64,000 bases of DNA. Source: Gemmatimonadota bacterium (lineage in GTDB: Bacteria > Gemmatimonadota > Gemmatimonadetes > Longimicrobiales > Gaopeijiaceae). Shown in pieces: positions 17,959 to 27,277 of this stretch. Both the position numbers and the translations under genes were made by a program. The stretch covers positions 62,001-126,000 of the forward strand of contig JBBEBG010000016.1 of NCBI GenBank assembly GCA_040882465.1. The letters are read 5' to 3'. How positions within the stretch are numbered: position 1 is the first letter of the stretch; the number at the start of each line of letters is the position of its first letter. The notes beneath the pieces were generated by a model. The model worked only from the letters and a program-made list of their open reading frames with translations. It ran no database searches and was not told where the DNA came from.

Positions 17959-18981
17959 TCAGTTGGGTGCCGCTTGCTCCGAGAGGCGGGTCGCTATCGC
18001 GCACTCGTGCGCGACGGTCAGGAACCGGCTCACGCCGACCGCCCCGATGACGTACGGGTGCGGATCCCCGGACCGCCTCTGCGCCAGGATCGGCATCTTC
18101 ACCGTCGAAGCGTCGTATCGCGTGTGGTTCGAGAGGATCACATCCACCCCGGCGCCGCGCGCGATCTCCCGAAACCGGGCAGCGGATTCTTCATACATCT
18201 GGAGACGCCGGTCGCGGGGATCCGCGGGCGTGTCGCGAAAGTTGAAGAGGGTCCCGCCCCAGACCGCGGCCATATGAGGCTCGTCTCCGTCTCGCACCGG
18301 AAAAACCGTGGATATCGTGCCGAGCGTGTGGCCGGGCGTCAGGTAAAGGCGGAGCGTCGTGTCCCCCACCGTGAGCTCCATCCCATCCGTGGCCACGATG
18401 TCGCGCGTTGCCGTCACGGAGTCCGAGCTCGTGCGCTCATAGAGCTCCCAGTCGGCTTCGGACATGACGACCCGCGCCCCGTGCCGCTGGAGGATCCCCG
18501 CCCCGCCCGAATGGTCTCCGTGCGCATGGCTGACGATCACGGTTCGGATCTCGGCCGGGTCGATCCCCAGCTTTCGGAGCCCGTCGATGACCTCCGCCTC
18601 CACCGAATAGTCGAAGATCGCATCAATCAGGACGATCCCCTCCGAGGTCCGGACGCCCCAGACTGAATACGCGGTCTGTCCTAAGAAGTAGAGATTGTCG
18701 AAGACCCGCACGGGCTCGGTATACCAGGAGCGATCCGGGTCGAGCGAGGGGAGAGCGGGCGGCACCTCGTCCACGGCCGGCGCGGCGCCCACCGTCCGGA
18801 TCGGCACGGCGCAAGTCCCCGCGAAGAGCGGAGCATGTTCCTGCCCAGCCGCCGTCCGTGCAGCCTCCAAGCGGGCGAGGATCGTTTCATTCGGGGCCTG
18901 CGCGGCCGCCCCGGTCGAGAAGGTGGCCACTGCCAGAAGGAGGGCGGTGAGGGTCACCATCGGAAGCGTCCTCATCGGCAT
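17959..18981 (-). CDS. Subclass B3-like metallo-beta-lactamase fold hydrolase
   Basis: A 340-residue exported protein of the metallo-beta-lactamase fold. The zinc motif HAHGDH (in VIVSHAHGDHSGG), the second His in GHTLG and the third in NHTRYD reproduce the six-ligand pattern of subclass B3 enzymes. The signal peptide ends near TGAAAQ. True B3 beta-lactamases hydrolyse penicillins and carbapenems; close environmental relatives may have other substrates, so the resistance role is an inference. The start at 18981 was chosen because of the signal peptide; the frame is open to 19041. Confidence 0.8.
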   Translation of the reverse strand: MPMRTLPMVTLTALLLAVATFSTGAAAQAPNETILARLEAARTAAGQEHAPLFAGTCAVPIRTVGAAPAVDEVPPALPSLDPDRSWYTEPVRVFDNLYFLGQTAYSVWGVRTSEGIVLIDAIFDYSVEAEVIDGLRKLGIDPAEIRTVIVSHAHGDHSGGAGILQRHGARVVMSEADWELYERTSSDSVTATRDIVATDGMELTVGDTTLRLYLTPGHTLGTISTVFPVRDGDEPHMAAVWGGTLFNFRDTPADPRDRRLQMYEESAARFREIARGAGVDVILSNHTRYDASTVKMPILAQRRSGDPHPYVIGAVGVSRFLTVAHECAIATRLSEQAAPN

Positions 18982-19283
18982 GAACTTTTCCAAGGGAGAA
19001 GAGGATTCGGCCGCGGTCGGATGAAGTCGGATTCGGACCAATGTGAGGCGCTCACCTCGGAATGACCAGTCGCCGCGTGTTCCGCGGTCGAGGCGTCTCC
19101 CGGCGGATGGGGTAAGTCCGTATTGGGTCGCGCTTCACGGTTCCACATGTTGCAGCGAGTCGGGAACCGCCCGCTCGCGGCCTCGAGACCGGCGACGCGC
19201 AGGGGTGCGACACCTTTGCCTCGGTGGGGCTCCAAGCACCCGGGTTTTGAGTAGCTCCTCGCCCGGCGAAGGGGCCTCTGCCC
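18982..19283. other. Intergenic region upstream of the metallo-hydrolase
   Basis: About 300 bases between the metallo-hydrolase start and the end of the alkylation-repair gene on the same strand. No gene is supported on either strand. It presumably contains the hydrolase promoter; no clear -35/-10 pair or terminator was seen. Confidence 0.35.
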
Positions 19284-20411
19284 TCAGGTCGGGGGCGTTC
19301 CTTTCACGAGTCCAAAGGCCCCGAGCCCGTAACTCCTGCCATTGATCCGCAGCTCGACGGGATGTTTTCCCGGATAGTGTTTGCGAGTCGTCAGGTCTCC
19401 CAGCTTGATCGTGATCCGAATCGGGACCGCCTCCGCGCGCCCCAGATTGACGCGCTTCCACTTGAAGAGCTTCGGATGCGTGCGGCCATCCGCCTTCACG
19501 TAGTGGACGGCGTAGTCTATCAGGAGGTCCTGTGCGGCCCCGGCCATGCTGGCGAGCTCGCAGGTGATTTCCACGCGCCCCCCCTTCCTCACGCGCTTGG
19601 GTGAGATTCGGAGCCGTTCGATCCGCACTCTCGGGGCCGTGCCCACGCCGAGGAGATCGAGGGCTCCCGCGTGGCCCGCCTTCACGAGCGAGCGCAGGGC
19701 ATGGCGGACGATCCAGGCGCGACCTTCTGATGCGCCATCGAGCCAACGCCGGCACAGGGTGACCACCAGCTCGGGGTGATCCTTCGAGATGTCGTTCAAG
19801 TTGTTCGCCACCGACCTCTGCACGTAGCGCTCGGGGTCGTCCTTCAGGCGTTCGAGGAGCGCGAGCACCGGCTTGGGATCCTTCTGGAAGTGCCGCAGCC
19901 GAGGTGCCCACGGAAGTCTCGGTCGCGTCCCCTCCGAGACCAATCGCCGAACGTGAGGGCTGCCGTCCGAGCTCCATTCGACGAGCCGTTCGTAAGTCGC
20001 TTCAGGATGTGCGTTGAGAAATGCGCGTATGCTGAATTCCGCGGAAAAGCGCTGCGTGAGCTCGTACTGGAGCCGCATCGCGGCTTCAAAGTGACCGAGC
20101 CCGTCCGAAGCCGCGATCATGGTGTGCGGCAAGTATTTGAAGGGTCCCATCCCGAAGGAATCGGTTCCGGAGTGGCGCGGTCCCAGCGAACGCTCGAGGA
20201 TGGTCGCGAGGTCGGCGAAATCCGAAGGTAAGTGCCGCCGCATCGCCGCGGCGATGTGCGCGGCGCGGCCGGTCAGCGAGAGAGGCGCCAATCCTTCGAG
20301 GGCATCCTCTACGAAACGTTCGGCGGGGAATGCACGATGCGCGCGTTTCAGATCGCGCGCGATCTCGCGGACCACCTTTCCGTCGTAGAAGTCGCGCAGC
20401 TCGTGTGACAT
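19284..20411 (-). CDS. DNA alkylation repair family protein (AlkD-like HEAT repeats)
   Basis: A 375-residue cytoplasmic protein. The N-terminal two thirds match the AlkC/AlkD-type HEAT-like repeat fold (GPFKYLPHTMIAASDGLGHFEAAMRLQ and RYVQRSVANNLNDISKDHPELV). These proteins recognise alkylated bases and act as DNA glycosylases. The motif SVANNLNDISKDHP is typical of the family. A C-terminal beta-rich region of about 110 residues is an extra domain resembling an immunoglobulin-like fold. Its start is 2 bases after the stop of the upstream flavoprotein gene, so the two are one transcription unit. Confidence 0.8.
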   Translation of the reverse strand: MSHELRDFYDGKVVREIARDLKRAHRAFPAERFVEDALEGLAPLSLTGRAAHIAAAMRRHLPSDFADLATILERSLGPRHSGTDSFGMGPFKYLPHTMIAASDGLGHFEAAMRLQYELTQRFSAEFSIRAFLNAHPEATYERLVEWSSDGSPHVRRLVSEGTRPRLPWAPRLRHFQKDPKPVLALLERLKDDPERYVQRSVANNLNDISKDHPELVVTLCRRWLDGASEGRAWIVRHALRSLVKAGHAGALDLLGVGTAPRVRIERLRISPKRVRKGGRVEITCELASMAGAAQDLLIDYAVHYVKADGRTHPKLFKWKRVNLGRAEAVPIRITIKLGDLTTRKHYPGKHPVELRINGRSYGLGAFGLVKGTPPT

Positions 20412-20413
20412 TC

Positions 20414-21685
20414 TCAAGCCTTCCCGCGAGCGCGGAGCGATTCCAGCGACCCGGACGCGCCCAGTCCGGCGGCGCGCCCCGTCGCCCAGGCCCAGAGGAA
20501 GTTGTAGCCCCCGATGGGCCCGAAGCAGTCCAGAATCTCGCCGCAGAGGAAGAGTCCGGGCGCGATCCTGCTTTCCATGGTCCCGGGATGGATCTCCTCG
20601 AGTGGGACACCTCCGCCCGTGACCTCGGCCTTCTTGTATCCCTCGTGGCCCGTCCAGGGGAGTGGGTACCGGGAAAGGGTCGTGACCAGACTTGCACGAT
20701 CCTCGCGACGGAGCTGTGCGAGTGACTCCCCGGGATCGAGCCCCCCCTCGGCGAGGAGGGCGTTCGCAAGTCGCGCCGGCAGGGCCCGCCGCACGATCGA
20801 GCCTACGGTGCCTTGTTTGGACGCGCGCAGGCGCTCGTCCCACGTGTCGGTGTCCGCGTCCGTCCACTGAACGAGGATCTGTTGGCGCGGGTCGCCGTGC
20901 GATCGGACGGCCAGGTGTGAGATGTCCAGGACCGCGGGCCCGCTGTAGCCGCGGTGGGTGAAGAGGAAGCCGCCTCGCGTCTCCAGCGGGCCGCCAGGCG
21001 GGGGCGCCCGGAGCGTCACGTCGAGGGAAACCCCGGAAAGCGAATGGTGGACCCCTGATTTGCCGGTGAGAGGAGTCAGGGCCGGATAGGTCTCGTGCAG
21101 CGTGTGGCCGAGCCGAGCCACGATGCGCATCCCCGTACCGTCACTGCCCGTCTGAGGTACGGAAAGGCCCCCCGTTGCAATGACGACTGCGCCGGCCTCG
21201 ATCGTACCGTCGTCCTCCAGAAGCACCTGCCAACCGCGGCCACCTTCCGGCGAACGCATCCCCACGACCGCGGATCCGAATCGAAGTCTCGCGCCCCGCC
21301 GGCGAGCGAGCTCCAGGAGGCCGTCTCGCACATCCCGCGCGCGGTTCGAGGCCGGAAAGAGCTTGCCCGAGTCCGGCTCGAGCACGAGGGGTAGCTGGAG
21401 TTCTTCCTCGAAGAACCGTCTCTGCCCCTCCAGGGGCCACGAGCGAAGCATCTTTCGCATCGTATTGGGAGAGGAAGCCGTGATGAACCGGGATGGCTCC
21501 ATTCGGGAGGGAAGAACGTTGCAGCGCCCGCCCCCGCTGATGAGGATCTTCCGCCCGCCATCCCGCGTACGCTCGCAAAGAAGGACGGGCGCACCGGCCC
21601 CCGCTGCGAAGATGGCCGCCATCGTCCCCGCCGCCCCTGCCCCGATGACGACGACCGGCCCGCCCTCTCGCTCCTCCAAACGCAT
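20414..21685 (-). CDS. HI0933/BaiN-type FAD-binding oxidoreductase
   Basis: A 423-residue flavoprotein. The N-terminal dinucleotide-binding motif GAGAAGTMAAIFAAGAG and the family signature RKILISGGGRCN identify the HI0933/BaiN group of FAD-dependent oxidoreductases. The second conserved block is VIATGGLSVPQTGSDG and the C-terminal block is GGYNFLWAWATGRAAG. The biological substrate is not known for most members. It is the first gene of an operon with the AlkD-like gene. Confidence 0.85.
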   Translation of the reverse strand: MRLEEREGGPVVVIGAGAAGTMAAIFAAGAGAPVLLCERTRDGGRKILISGGGRCNVLPSRMEPSRFITASSPNTMRKMLRSWPLEGQRRFFEEELQLPLVLEPDSGKLFPASNRARDVRDGLLELARRRGARLRFGSAVVGMRSPEGGRGWQVLLEDDGTIEAGAVVIATGGLSVPQTGSDGTGMRIVARLGHTLHETYPALTPLTGKSGVHHSLSGVSLDVTLRAPPPGGPLETRGGFLFTHRGYSGPAVLDISHLAVRSHGDPRQQILVQWTDADTDTWDERLRASKQGTVGSIVRRALPARLANALLAEGGLDPGESLAQLRREDRASLVTTLSRYPLPWTGHEGYKKAEVTGGGVPLEEIHPGTMESRIAPGLFLCGEILDCFGPIGGYNFLWAWATGRAAGLGASGSLESLRARGKA

Positions 21686-21872
21686 ACTCCCGCCGGGGTG
21701 AGCGGCGAGAATACCGTACCTCCGGCGCCTGGGCCATGGGTCGCGGAGGCCTTTCGGTGTGGACGCCGCGAACTCGCTCGACCGGTGCCTACGGAACCCA
21801 GGTGGGGCCGAGTTGATCTCGGTGGGGTAGAGGAAGGTTCATGGGACGGGGCCCCTCTCCGCGGAGACACCC

Positions 21873-22156
21873 ACTTGAAGAAGTCATTTACGATCTCGCA
21901 TGAGGACGAAGTGCTCCACAATCCGTCGGACCTGATGGCGGAGGTTCTCAAGGAAACAGGATCCCAGGCTCAGGCCGAGAGCATCGTTCGCAGCCTGCAG
22001 CGGATTGGATCGGACCCATCCATCCTCTTCTACGAAATGACCCTCGAGACGCGGGTCGGAAGACTCGGAGGAGCCGGATCGAGCGCGTGGCGGGTGCGTG
22101 CCGACCGGGGAAGGCCTGCCGTGGTAGACTCGCCGGAGCAGCCACCGGCACGCTGA
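21873..22156 (+). CDS. Possible small hypothetical protein
   Basis: A 94-codon frame from a TTG at 21873. The translated segment SFTISHEDEVLHNPSDL and the following 40 residues are polar with a helical pattern, reasonable for a small soluble protein, but the last 25 residues are Arg/Gly-rich and look like an unselected high-GC frame. No family is recognised and the binding site is weak. The roughly 500 bases around it otherwise hold nothing that I can identify. Confidence 0.3.
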
Positions 22157-22189
22157 GGCCACCCCTGGCCGGGGGCCGCCCCTCGCGGA

Positions 22190-23494
22190 ATGCACGACGT
22201 GCCCGTGGAAGAGGACCCTCGATCCGTGTCGGTCGGCCAGCGGAAGGCACAGTGTTGCATCGCGGGCGGCGGCCCCGCCGGGATGATGCTCGGGCTTCTT
22301 CTCGCGCGTGCGGGGGTCGAGGTCGTCGTCCTGGAAAAACATGCGGATTTCCTGCGCGATTTTCGCGGGGACACAATTCATCCGTCCACCCTCGAGGTGA
22401 TTCACGAGCTCGGCCTTCTCGAGGAGTTTCTGAAGCTCCCACATCAGGAGATCGAGGAGCTTCGCGTGGTCGTCGGGGGGTTCGAGGTCACGCTGGCAGA
22501 TTTTCGGCATCTTCCCACGCGCTGCCGATTCACCGCGCTTCTTCCGCAATGGGATTTTCTCGACTTCCTCGAGAATCAGGCACGCCTGTACCCGACCTTC
22601 CGCATGCGAATGGACGCGGAAGTGACCGGGCTCCTCCACGACGGGGACGAGGTGGCGGGGGTGCGGGTGAGGACGCCGGAGGGGCCGCTCGAGGTGAGGG
22701 CGCCACTCGTCGTCGGCGCCGATGGCCGAGATTCGACCATGCGGGCCCTGTCGGGGCTCCCGGTCCGTGACCTCGGCGCGCCGATGGACGTCTTCTGGAT
22801 GCGGATCTCTCGGAAGGAGTCAGATCCGAGCGTCCCGCTCGGGCGCATCGAAGGCGGCCACATCCTGGTGATGATCCACCGCGGGGATTATTGGCAGTGC
22901 GGCTACGTGATTCCCAAGGGCGTTAGCGATGTGATCCGCGCCCGTGGCATCGAGGCGTTTCGGAACGAGATCGCGCTCGTCGCCCCCTTCCTGGATGATC
23001 GCATTCTCGAGTTGCGCTCCTGGGATGACGTGAAGCTTCTCTCCGTACGGGTGGACCGACTCGACTGTTGGCACCGGCCGGGTCTCATCTGCATCGGGGA
23101 CGCCGCGCACGCCATGTCCCCCGTGGGCGGCGTCGGGATCAATCTCGCAATCCAGGACGCCGTTGCGCTGGCGAATGTCGTGGCGGGCCCGCTTCGGGAA
23201 GGAACGCTCTCGTCCGAACACCTGCGTCGTGTGCAGAGCCGCCGGTCCGTCCCCACCCGTCTGACCCAGTGGATGCAGCTCTTCCTTCAGAACAACATCA
23301 TTGGACCTACCCTCGGCTCGCCCGAGCCGGTGACGCCCCCCCTCCCCGTTCGCCTCTTAGCGCGGTGGCCCTGGCTTCGCCGGATCCCTGCGCGCCTCGC
23401 AGGCATGGGAATTCGGCCCGAGCACGTGCGGAGCCGTCCATCGCTCCCGATTTCCGAGGGCTCACCCCGGCCCGCGCCGCCGCCAGGTCATTGA
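22190..23494 (+). CDS. FAD-dependent monooxygenase (UbiH/PHBH-like)
   Basis: A 434-residue flavoprotein hydroxylase. The FAD-binding motif is GGGPAGMMLGLLLARAG, the second motif is VGADGRDSTMR, and the third, which contacts the ribityl chain, is CIGDAAHAMSPVGGVGINLAIQDA. The family hydroxylates aromatic or quinone-like substrates with NAD(P)H and oxygen. The motif FRGDTIHPSTLEVIHELGL is common in a group of uncharacterised relatives. The C-terminus extends about 30 residues beyond the usual fold and is Pro/Arg-rich. Confidence 0.85.
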   Translation: MHDVPVEEDPRSVSVGQRKAQCCIAGGGPAGMMLGLLLARAGVEVVVLEKHADFLRDFRGDTIHPSTLEVIHELGLLEEFLKLPHQEIEELRVVVGGFEVTLADFRHLPTRCRFTALLPQWDFLDFLENQARLYPTFRMRMDAEVTGLLHDGDEVAGVRVRTPEGPLEVRAPLVVGADGRDSTMRALSGLPVRDLGAPMDVFWMRISRKESDPSVPLGRIEGGHILVMIHRGDYWQCGYVIPKGVSDVIRARGIEAFRNEIALVAPFLDDRILELRSWDDVKLLSVRVDRLDCWHRPGLICIGDAAHAMSPVGGVGINLAIQDAVALANVVAGPLREGTLSSEHLRRVQSRRSVPTRLTQWMQLFLQNNIIGPTLGSPEPVTPPLPVRLLARWPWLRRIPARLAGMGIRPEHVRSRPSLPISEGSPRPAPPPGH

Positions 23495-24327
23495 ACTGCG
23501 ACGGCCCGGCCGACCGTGAGGTGATAGACGGTCTGCTGGTTCTCGTAGATCACGAGAGCGAGTCCCTCGGACTGCGCATCTCGGAGCACCTGGCTGAAGA
23601 TGGCTCCCAGCTCGCGCGACTTCCGGGCCGAGACCGATTCGAGCGCGAGATCCACGATCCGCTCGGCAAAGGCGGCGAACTCGGCGGGCACGGTCGCCAG
23701 AATCTCGGGAGGACGAACCACGGGTGGTGCGAATGCCGCGTAGGAGAGGTCCACGGTCGTGCCGAACTCGTGCGAGCTGACCCCGGCCGCCGCATTCGCG
23801 TTGGCCTCTCGGAGCCGCTCCTGGCGTTCCGTAGTACGCAGGGCGCTGGTGACCTCGATCCGGTACGCCGGGAGCCCCATCTGGGCGAGTCGAGCCTGAA
23901 AGCGGCGGCCGAGCGTTTCGAGCAGCACCCGCATCTCGGGGACGACATGTGCGGGTGCCGTGCCGGGGCGAACGATCCAATATTGGGTGCTGTCCTCGAG
24001 AGCCACGAGTCGCCCCGCGGCCACCAGGGAGTCCAACTCCACACGGGTGCCCACCCGCACGCCAAGCTCACGAGCACGCGCGACGTGCGTGGTGTTCAGG
24101 AACTGGCGAAGGGTTCCAATTTCCCCCGGGGTCATGACGGGCATGGGCGAGAGGATGCGGTCCGCGGTCCGCGCAAACCGATCGGCTGCCGCGATGGCTT
24201 GTGAGATCGCCCGCTGAATCTCGATCACCGTCGCCTCCCTCGCGGCCTGCGCGGCGACTTCCCGTTCCCGTTCTACCCATCCGCAGGAAGAGAGCAAGAG
24301 GATCAGGTAGAAGGGCGAGGTGCGCAT
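23488..24327 (-). CDS. DUF5715-like lipoprotein, M15 peptidase-type fold
   Basis: A 279-residue lipoprotein (lipobox LLSSC). The central motif SSHEFGTTVDLSY matches the zinc-binding block of M15/VanY-like peptidases (S-H-x-x-G-x-x-x-D), and a C-terminal His in TVYHLTVG fits the third ligand. VTSALRTTERQERLRE resembles the upstream conserved helix. It could cut peptidoglycan peptides in the periplasm, an inference from the fold. The 3' end overlaps that of the monooxygenase gene by 7 bases in convergent orientation. Confidence 0.7.
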   Translation of the reverse strand: MRTSPFYLILLLSSCGWVEREREVAAQAAREATVIEIQRAISQAIAAADRFARTADRILSPMPVMTPGEIGTLRQFLNTTHVARARELGVRVGTRVELDSLVAAGRLVALEDSTQYWIVRPGTAPAHVVPEMRVLLETLGRRFQARLAQMGLPAYRIEVTSALRTTERQERLREANANAAAGVSSHEFGTTVDLSYAAFAPPVVRPPEILATVPAEFAAFAERIVDLALESVSARKSRELGAIFSQVLRDAQSEGLALVIYENQQTVYHLTVGRAVAVQ

Positions 24328-24566
24328 GGCGGGCTCCGGGTCGAACCTGACTGGATTCTCCCATTATGGACGGAAGGGATCCAACGGGCCAGGCGACTTG
24401 CCTCGTGGATGCGGAACTAGTGTCCACTTTCAGCCGGGGCAGGCCACCGGCGCCGAGGGACACCTTGCCGAATGGTCACTGTGAGACCTACGTACAGCCC
24501 ACGAACTGGGCACCAGCCATGCCACTCGGGGCGCCGAATTCACGACTGCAACTGGGGTGGACACAC

Positions 24567-27254
24567 ATGCCGTGGAGCGTACGACTTGTCCTCGTGGGAT
24601 GCGTCTGTATACCGCTCGTCGCGCGGGCGCAGGAACCGGGCCCCTCGCCTCTTCCGCCTGGCGCGGCGGAAGCCCCAACCGCGCCGCCCGCGGGTGGCAA
24701 GGTGGCGACCGCCCAGCGGACCGCCCAGGGGGTCATCCGGCTAGACGGGAGCCTCGACGAACAGGCCTGGACCCTCGCCATCCCCATCACAGACTTCACT
24801 CAGAAGGAACCGAACGAAGGCGCCCTGCCAACCGAGCGAATGGAGGTTCGGTTTGTCTACAACGACGATGCATTGTACGTGGGCGCTCGCATGTACAGTA
24901 CGAACCCAGCCGCCATCCAGGCCCCGCTCGGGCGGCGGGACCAAGCGGGCACGACCGCGGAACAGTTCGAGGTGTCGCTCGACACCTTCCTGAACCGTAG
25001 AACGGCGTACACCTTCGGCGTCACCGCCTCCGGCGTACGCGTCGATCGCTACCACGGGTCCGACTCGGAGGGCGGCGACGAGGGTTTCGATCCGGTGTGG
25101 GAGGCGAGCACCCGCGTGGACGATCGGGGGTGGACCGCCGAGCTCTGGATCCCTTTCACGCAACTCCGCTTCAACGACCGGCCGGTCCAGGTTTGGGGGT
25201 TGAACGTTCGCCGTTTCACTCCGACGCTGTCGGAGGAGACCTACTGGGTTCTCGTGCCGAGGACCGAGGTGGGATGGGCTTCGCGCTTCGGCGATCTCGA
25301 GGGGATCGAGGGGGTGCGCCCGAGCCGACGGGTGGAGCTCCTCCCCTTCGTCGTCGGATCCACGACCAAGAATGGGGACCGGGACCTCGCGGATCCCTTC
25401 GACGACGGCAAGAACCTGGTCAGTCGGATGGGTCTCGACGTCAAGGTGGGGGTGGGTCCCAATCTCACACTGGATGCGACCTTCAACCCGGACTTCGGCC
25501 AGGTGGAGGCCGATCCCGCCGAGGTGAACCTCTCGGACTTCGCCACACGCTTTCCGGAGCGGCGGCCCTTTTTCACGGAAGGATCGAACCTGCTGAATTT
25601 GAGCCATCCGAACGTCTTTTACACCCGGCGCATCGGCGCTCCCCCCGCGGGACCGGCGTCGGGCGATTACGTGGACCGTCCCTCGGATAGCCGGATCATC
25701 GGGGCGGCGAAGCTCACTGGCCGACTCTCTTCCGGGACGTCGATCGGGATCCTGGCCGCCGTCACCGACGAGGAGTTCGCAGAGGTGGCGGACGTGGCCG
25801 AGGACGGGTCCGCGCCCGGGTTCTCCAGGGTGCGCGTCGGCGCGCGTGCCGCCTGGGGGGTCGCGAGGGTCGCGCAGGAGCTCGGATCGTCGGGCTCCAG
25901 CGTCAGCTTCCTCGTGGGCGGGGTCCTGCGAGACTTCGAGGAGGAGGATCCCCTGGCGCTCTTGAGTCCGAAATACGCCGTCGTGTTCGGGAACGATGGC
26001 CTCGTGAGGTTCAGAGGCGGCGAATACCAATTGACCTGGGCCATCGTCGGTTCCTACCTCGCGGGCGAGTCGGAAGCGGTCGCTCGGGTTCAGCGTTCGA
26101 GTTCACATTACCTACAGCGCCCCGATCGGGACCCGAAATACCTCTACGACCCGACGAGAGAGTCGCTCCAGGGGTGGTCCATGCAGGCGAACTTCAACCG
26201 CTCCAGCGGACAACACTGGCTCTTCGGCGCGTCCATCAAGATCGATCACCCGATGTACGACTCGAACGAGATCGCGAATCTGACGGGGGCCGATGGGATC
26301 ATGCCCAATTGGAACGTCACCTATCGGGAGACGCAGCCCGGCTTCGTCTTCCGGAGCTATCAGATCCGCCTGAACCAGGGAAACGAGTGGAATTTCGACG
26401 GCAACCGTCAGGCGGGCTCGGCCGGACTCAACGTCAACGTGACGTGGTTGAACTTCTGGACGTCGTCCATCTCGTACAGCCGCAACTTCCGCACGGAGAG
26501 CGCCTCGCTGACGAGAGGCGGGCCCCTCATGGGCGGCCCGGCCCGATGGTCCTCGAACCTGAACGTGGGCACCCCCCTCACCGCGGAAACCGGTTGGAGT
26601 GGGGCAATGTCCTTCTCCGGAGACGAGCTGGGCGCGCACTCATTCAGCACGAACATGAGGCTCACGGTGCAACCGGGCCCCCGGTGGCAGCTTTCGGCGC
26701 GTCCGTCGCATTCACGAAGCACCAGCTCTCAACAATTCGTGACGACGCTGGACGGCGGCCGCCCCGAGACCTTCGGAAGCCGCTATATCTTCGGGTACAT
26801 CGATCAAACGCAGTATGCGATGGAGTTTCGGTTGAGTTTCTCGCTGAAGCCCGAGGTCAACCTCGATATCTACGCCGAGCCGTTCACCGCTTCTGGACAC
26901 TATTACGACCACGGCGAACTGAGGGCCCCCGGGAGTCTCGACCGGATCACTTACGGGGAGGATGATGGCACCGGGGTGGCGATCGACGAAGAGGGAAGGC
27001 GCACGGTTACTTTCGGGGAATCCACCTTCACTCTGGCGAACCGCGACTTCAACACCTCGTCTTTCCAGAGCAATGTCGTGCTCCGATGGGAGTGGCGGCC
27101 GGGAAGCACACTGTACCTGGTCTGGCAGCAAAGCCGCGACGACCGCGAGACAATCGGATCGCCAGTGAGCCTCGGCGATCTCTTCGGCTCGATCAGCACG
27201 CCGGGTTCGAACATCTTCCTCGTGAAGGCATCCTTCTGGCTTCCGGTGCTCTAA
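24567..27254 (+). CDS. DUF5916 outer-membrane protein with N-terminal CBM9-like domain
   Basis: An 895-residue exported protein. After the signal peptide, residues 55-230 form a carbohydrate-binding family 9-like domain (RLDGSLDEQAWTLAIPITDF and YNDDALYVGARMY). The rest is the DUF5916 region, including NPDFGQVEADPAEVNLS and RRPFFTEGSNLL, followed by a long run of beta strands ending in KASFWLPVL, consistent with an outer-membrane barrel. Members are widespread in Gemmatimonadota and Bacteroidota; the ligand is unknown. The start at 24567 is the ATG directly before the hydrophobic signal. Confidence 0.8.
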   Translation: MPWSVRLVLVGCVCIPLVARAQEPGPSPLPPGAAEAPTAPPAGGKVATAQRTAQGVIRLDGSLDEQAWTLAIPITDFTQKEPNEGALPTERMEVRFVYNDDALYVGARMYSTNPAAIQAPLGRRDQAGTTAEQFEVSLDTFLNRRTAYTFGVTASGVRVDRYHGSDSEGGDEGFDPVWEASTRVDDRGWTAELWIPFTQLRFNDRPVQVWGLNVRRFTPTLSEETYWVLVPRTEVGWASRFGDLEGIEGVRPSRRVELLPFVVGSTTKNGDRDLADPFDDGKNLVSRMGLDVKVGVGPNLTLDATFNPDFGQVEADPAEVNLSDFATRFPERRPFFTEGSNLLNLSHPNVFYTRRIGAPPAGPASGDYVDRPSDSRIIGAAKLTGRLSSGTSIGILAAVTDEEFAEVADVAEDGSAPGFSRVRVGARAAWGVARVAQELGSSGSSVSFLVGGVLRDFEEEDPLALLSPKYAVVFGNDGLVRFRGGEYQLTWAIVGSYLAGESEAVARVQRSSSHYLQRPDRDPKYLYDPTRESLQGWSMQANFNRSSGQHWLFGASIKIDHPMYDSNEIANLTGADGIMPNWNVTYRETQPGFVFRSYQIRLNQGNEWNFDGNRQAGSAGLNVNVTWLNFWTSSISYSRNFRTESASLTRGGPLMGGPARWSSNLNVGTPLTAETGWSGAMSFSGDELGAHSFSTNMRLTVQPGPRWQLSARPSHSRSTSSQQFVTTLDGGRPETFGSRYIFGYIDQTQYAMEFRLSFSLKPEVNLDIYAEPFTASGHYYDHGELRAPGSLDRITYGEDDGTGVAIDEEGRRTVTFGESTFTLANRDFNTSSFQSNVVLRWEWRPGSTLYLVWQQSRDDRETIGSPVSLGDLFGSISTPGSNIFLVKASFWLPVL

Positions 27255-27277
27255 CGAAAACGGAGGGCGGCGCTCCC

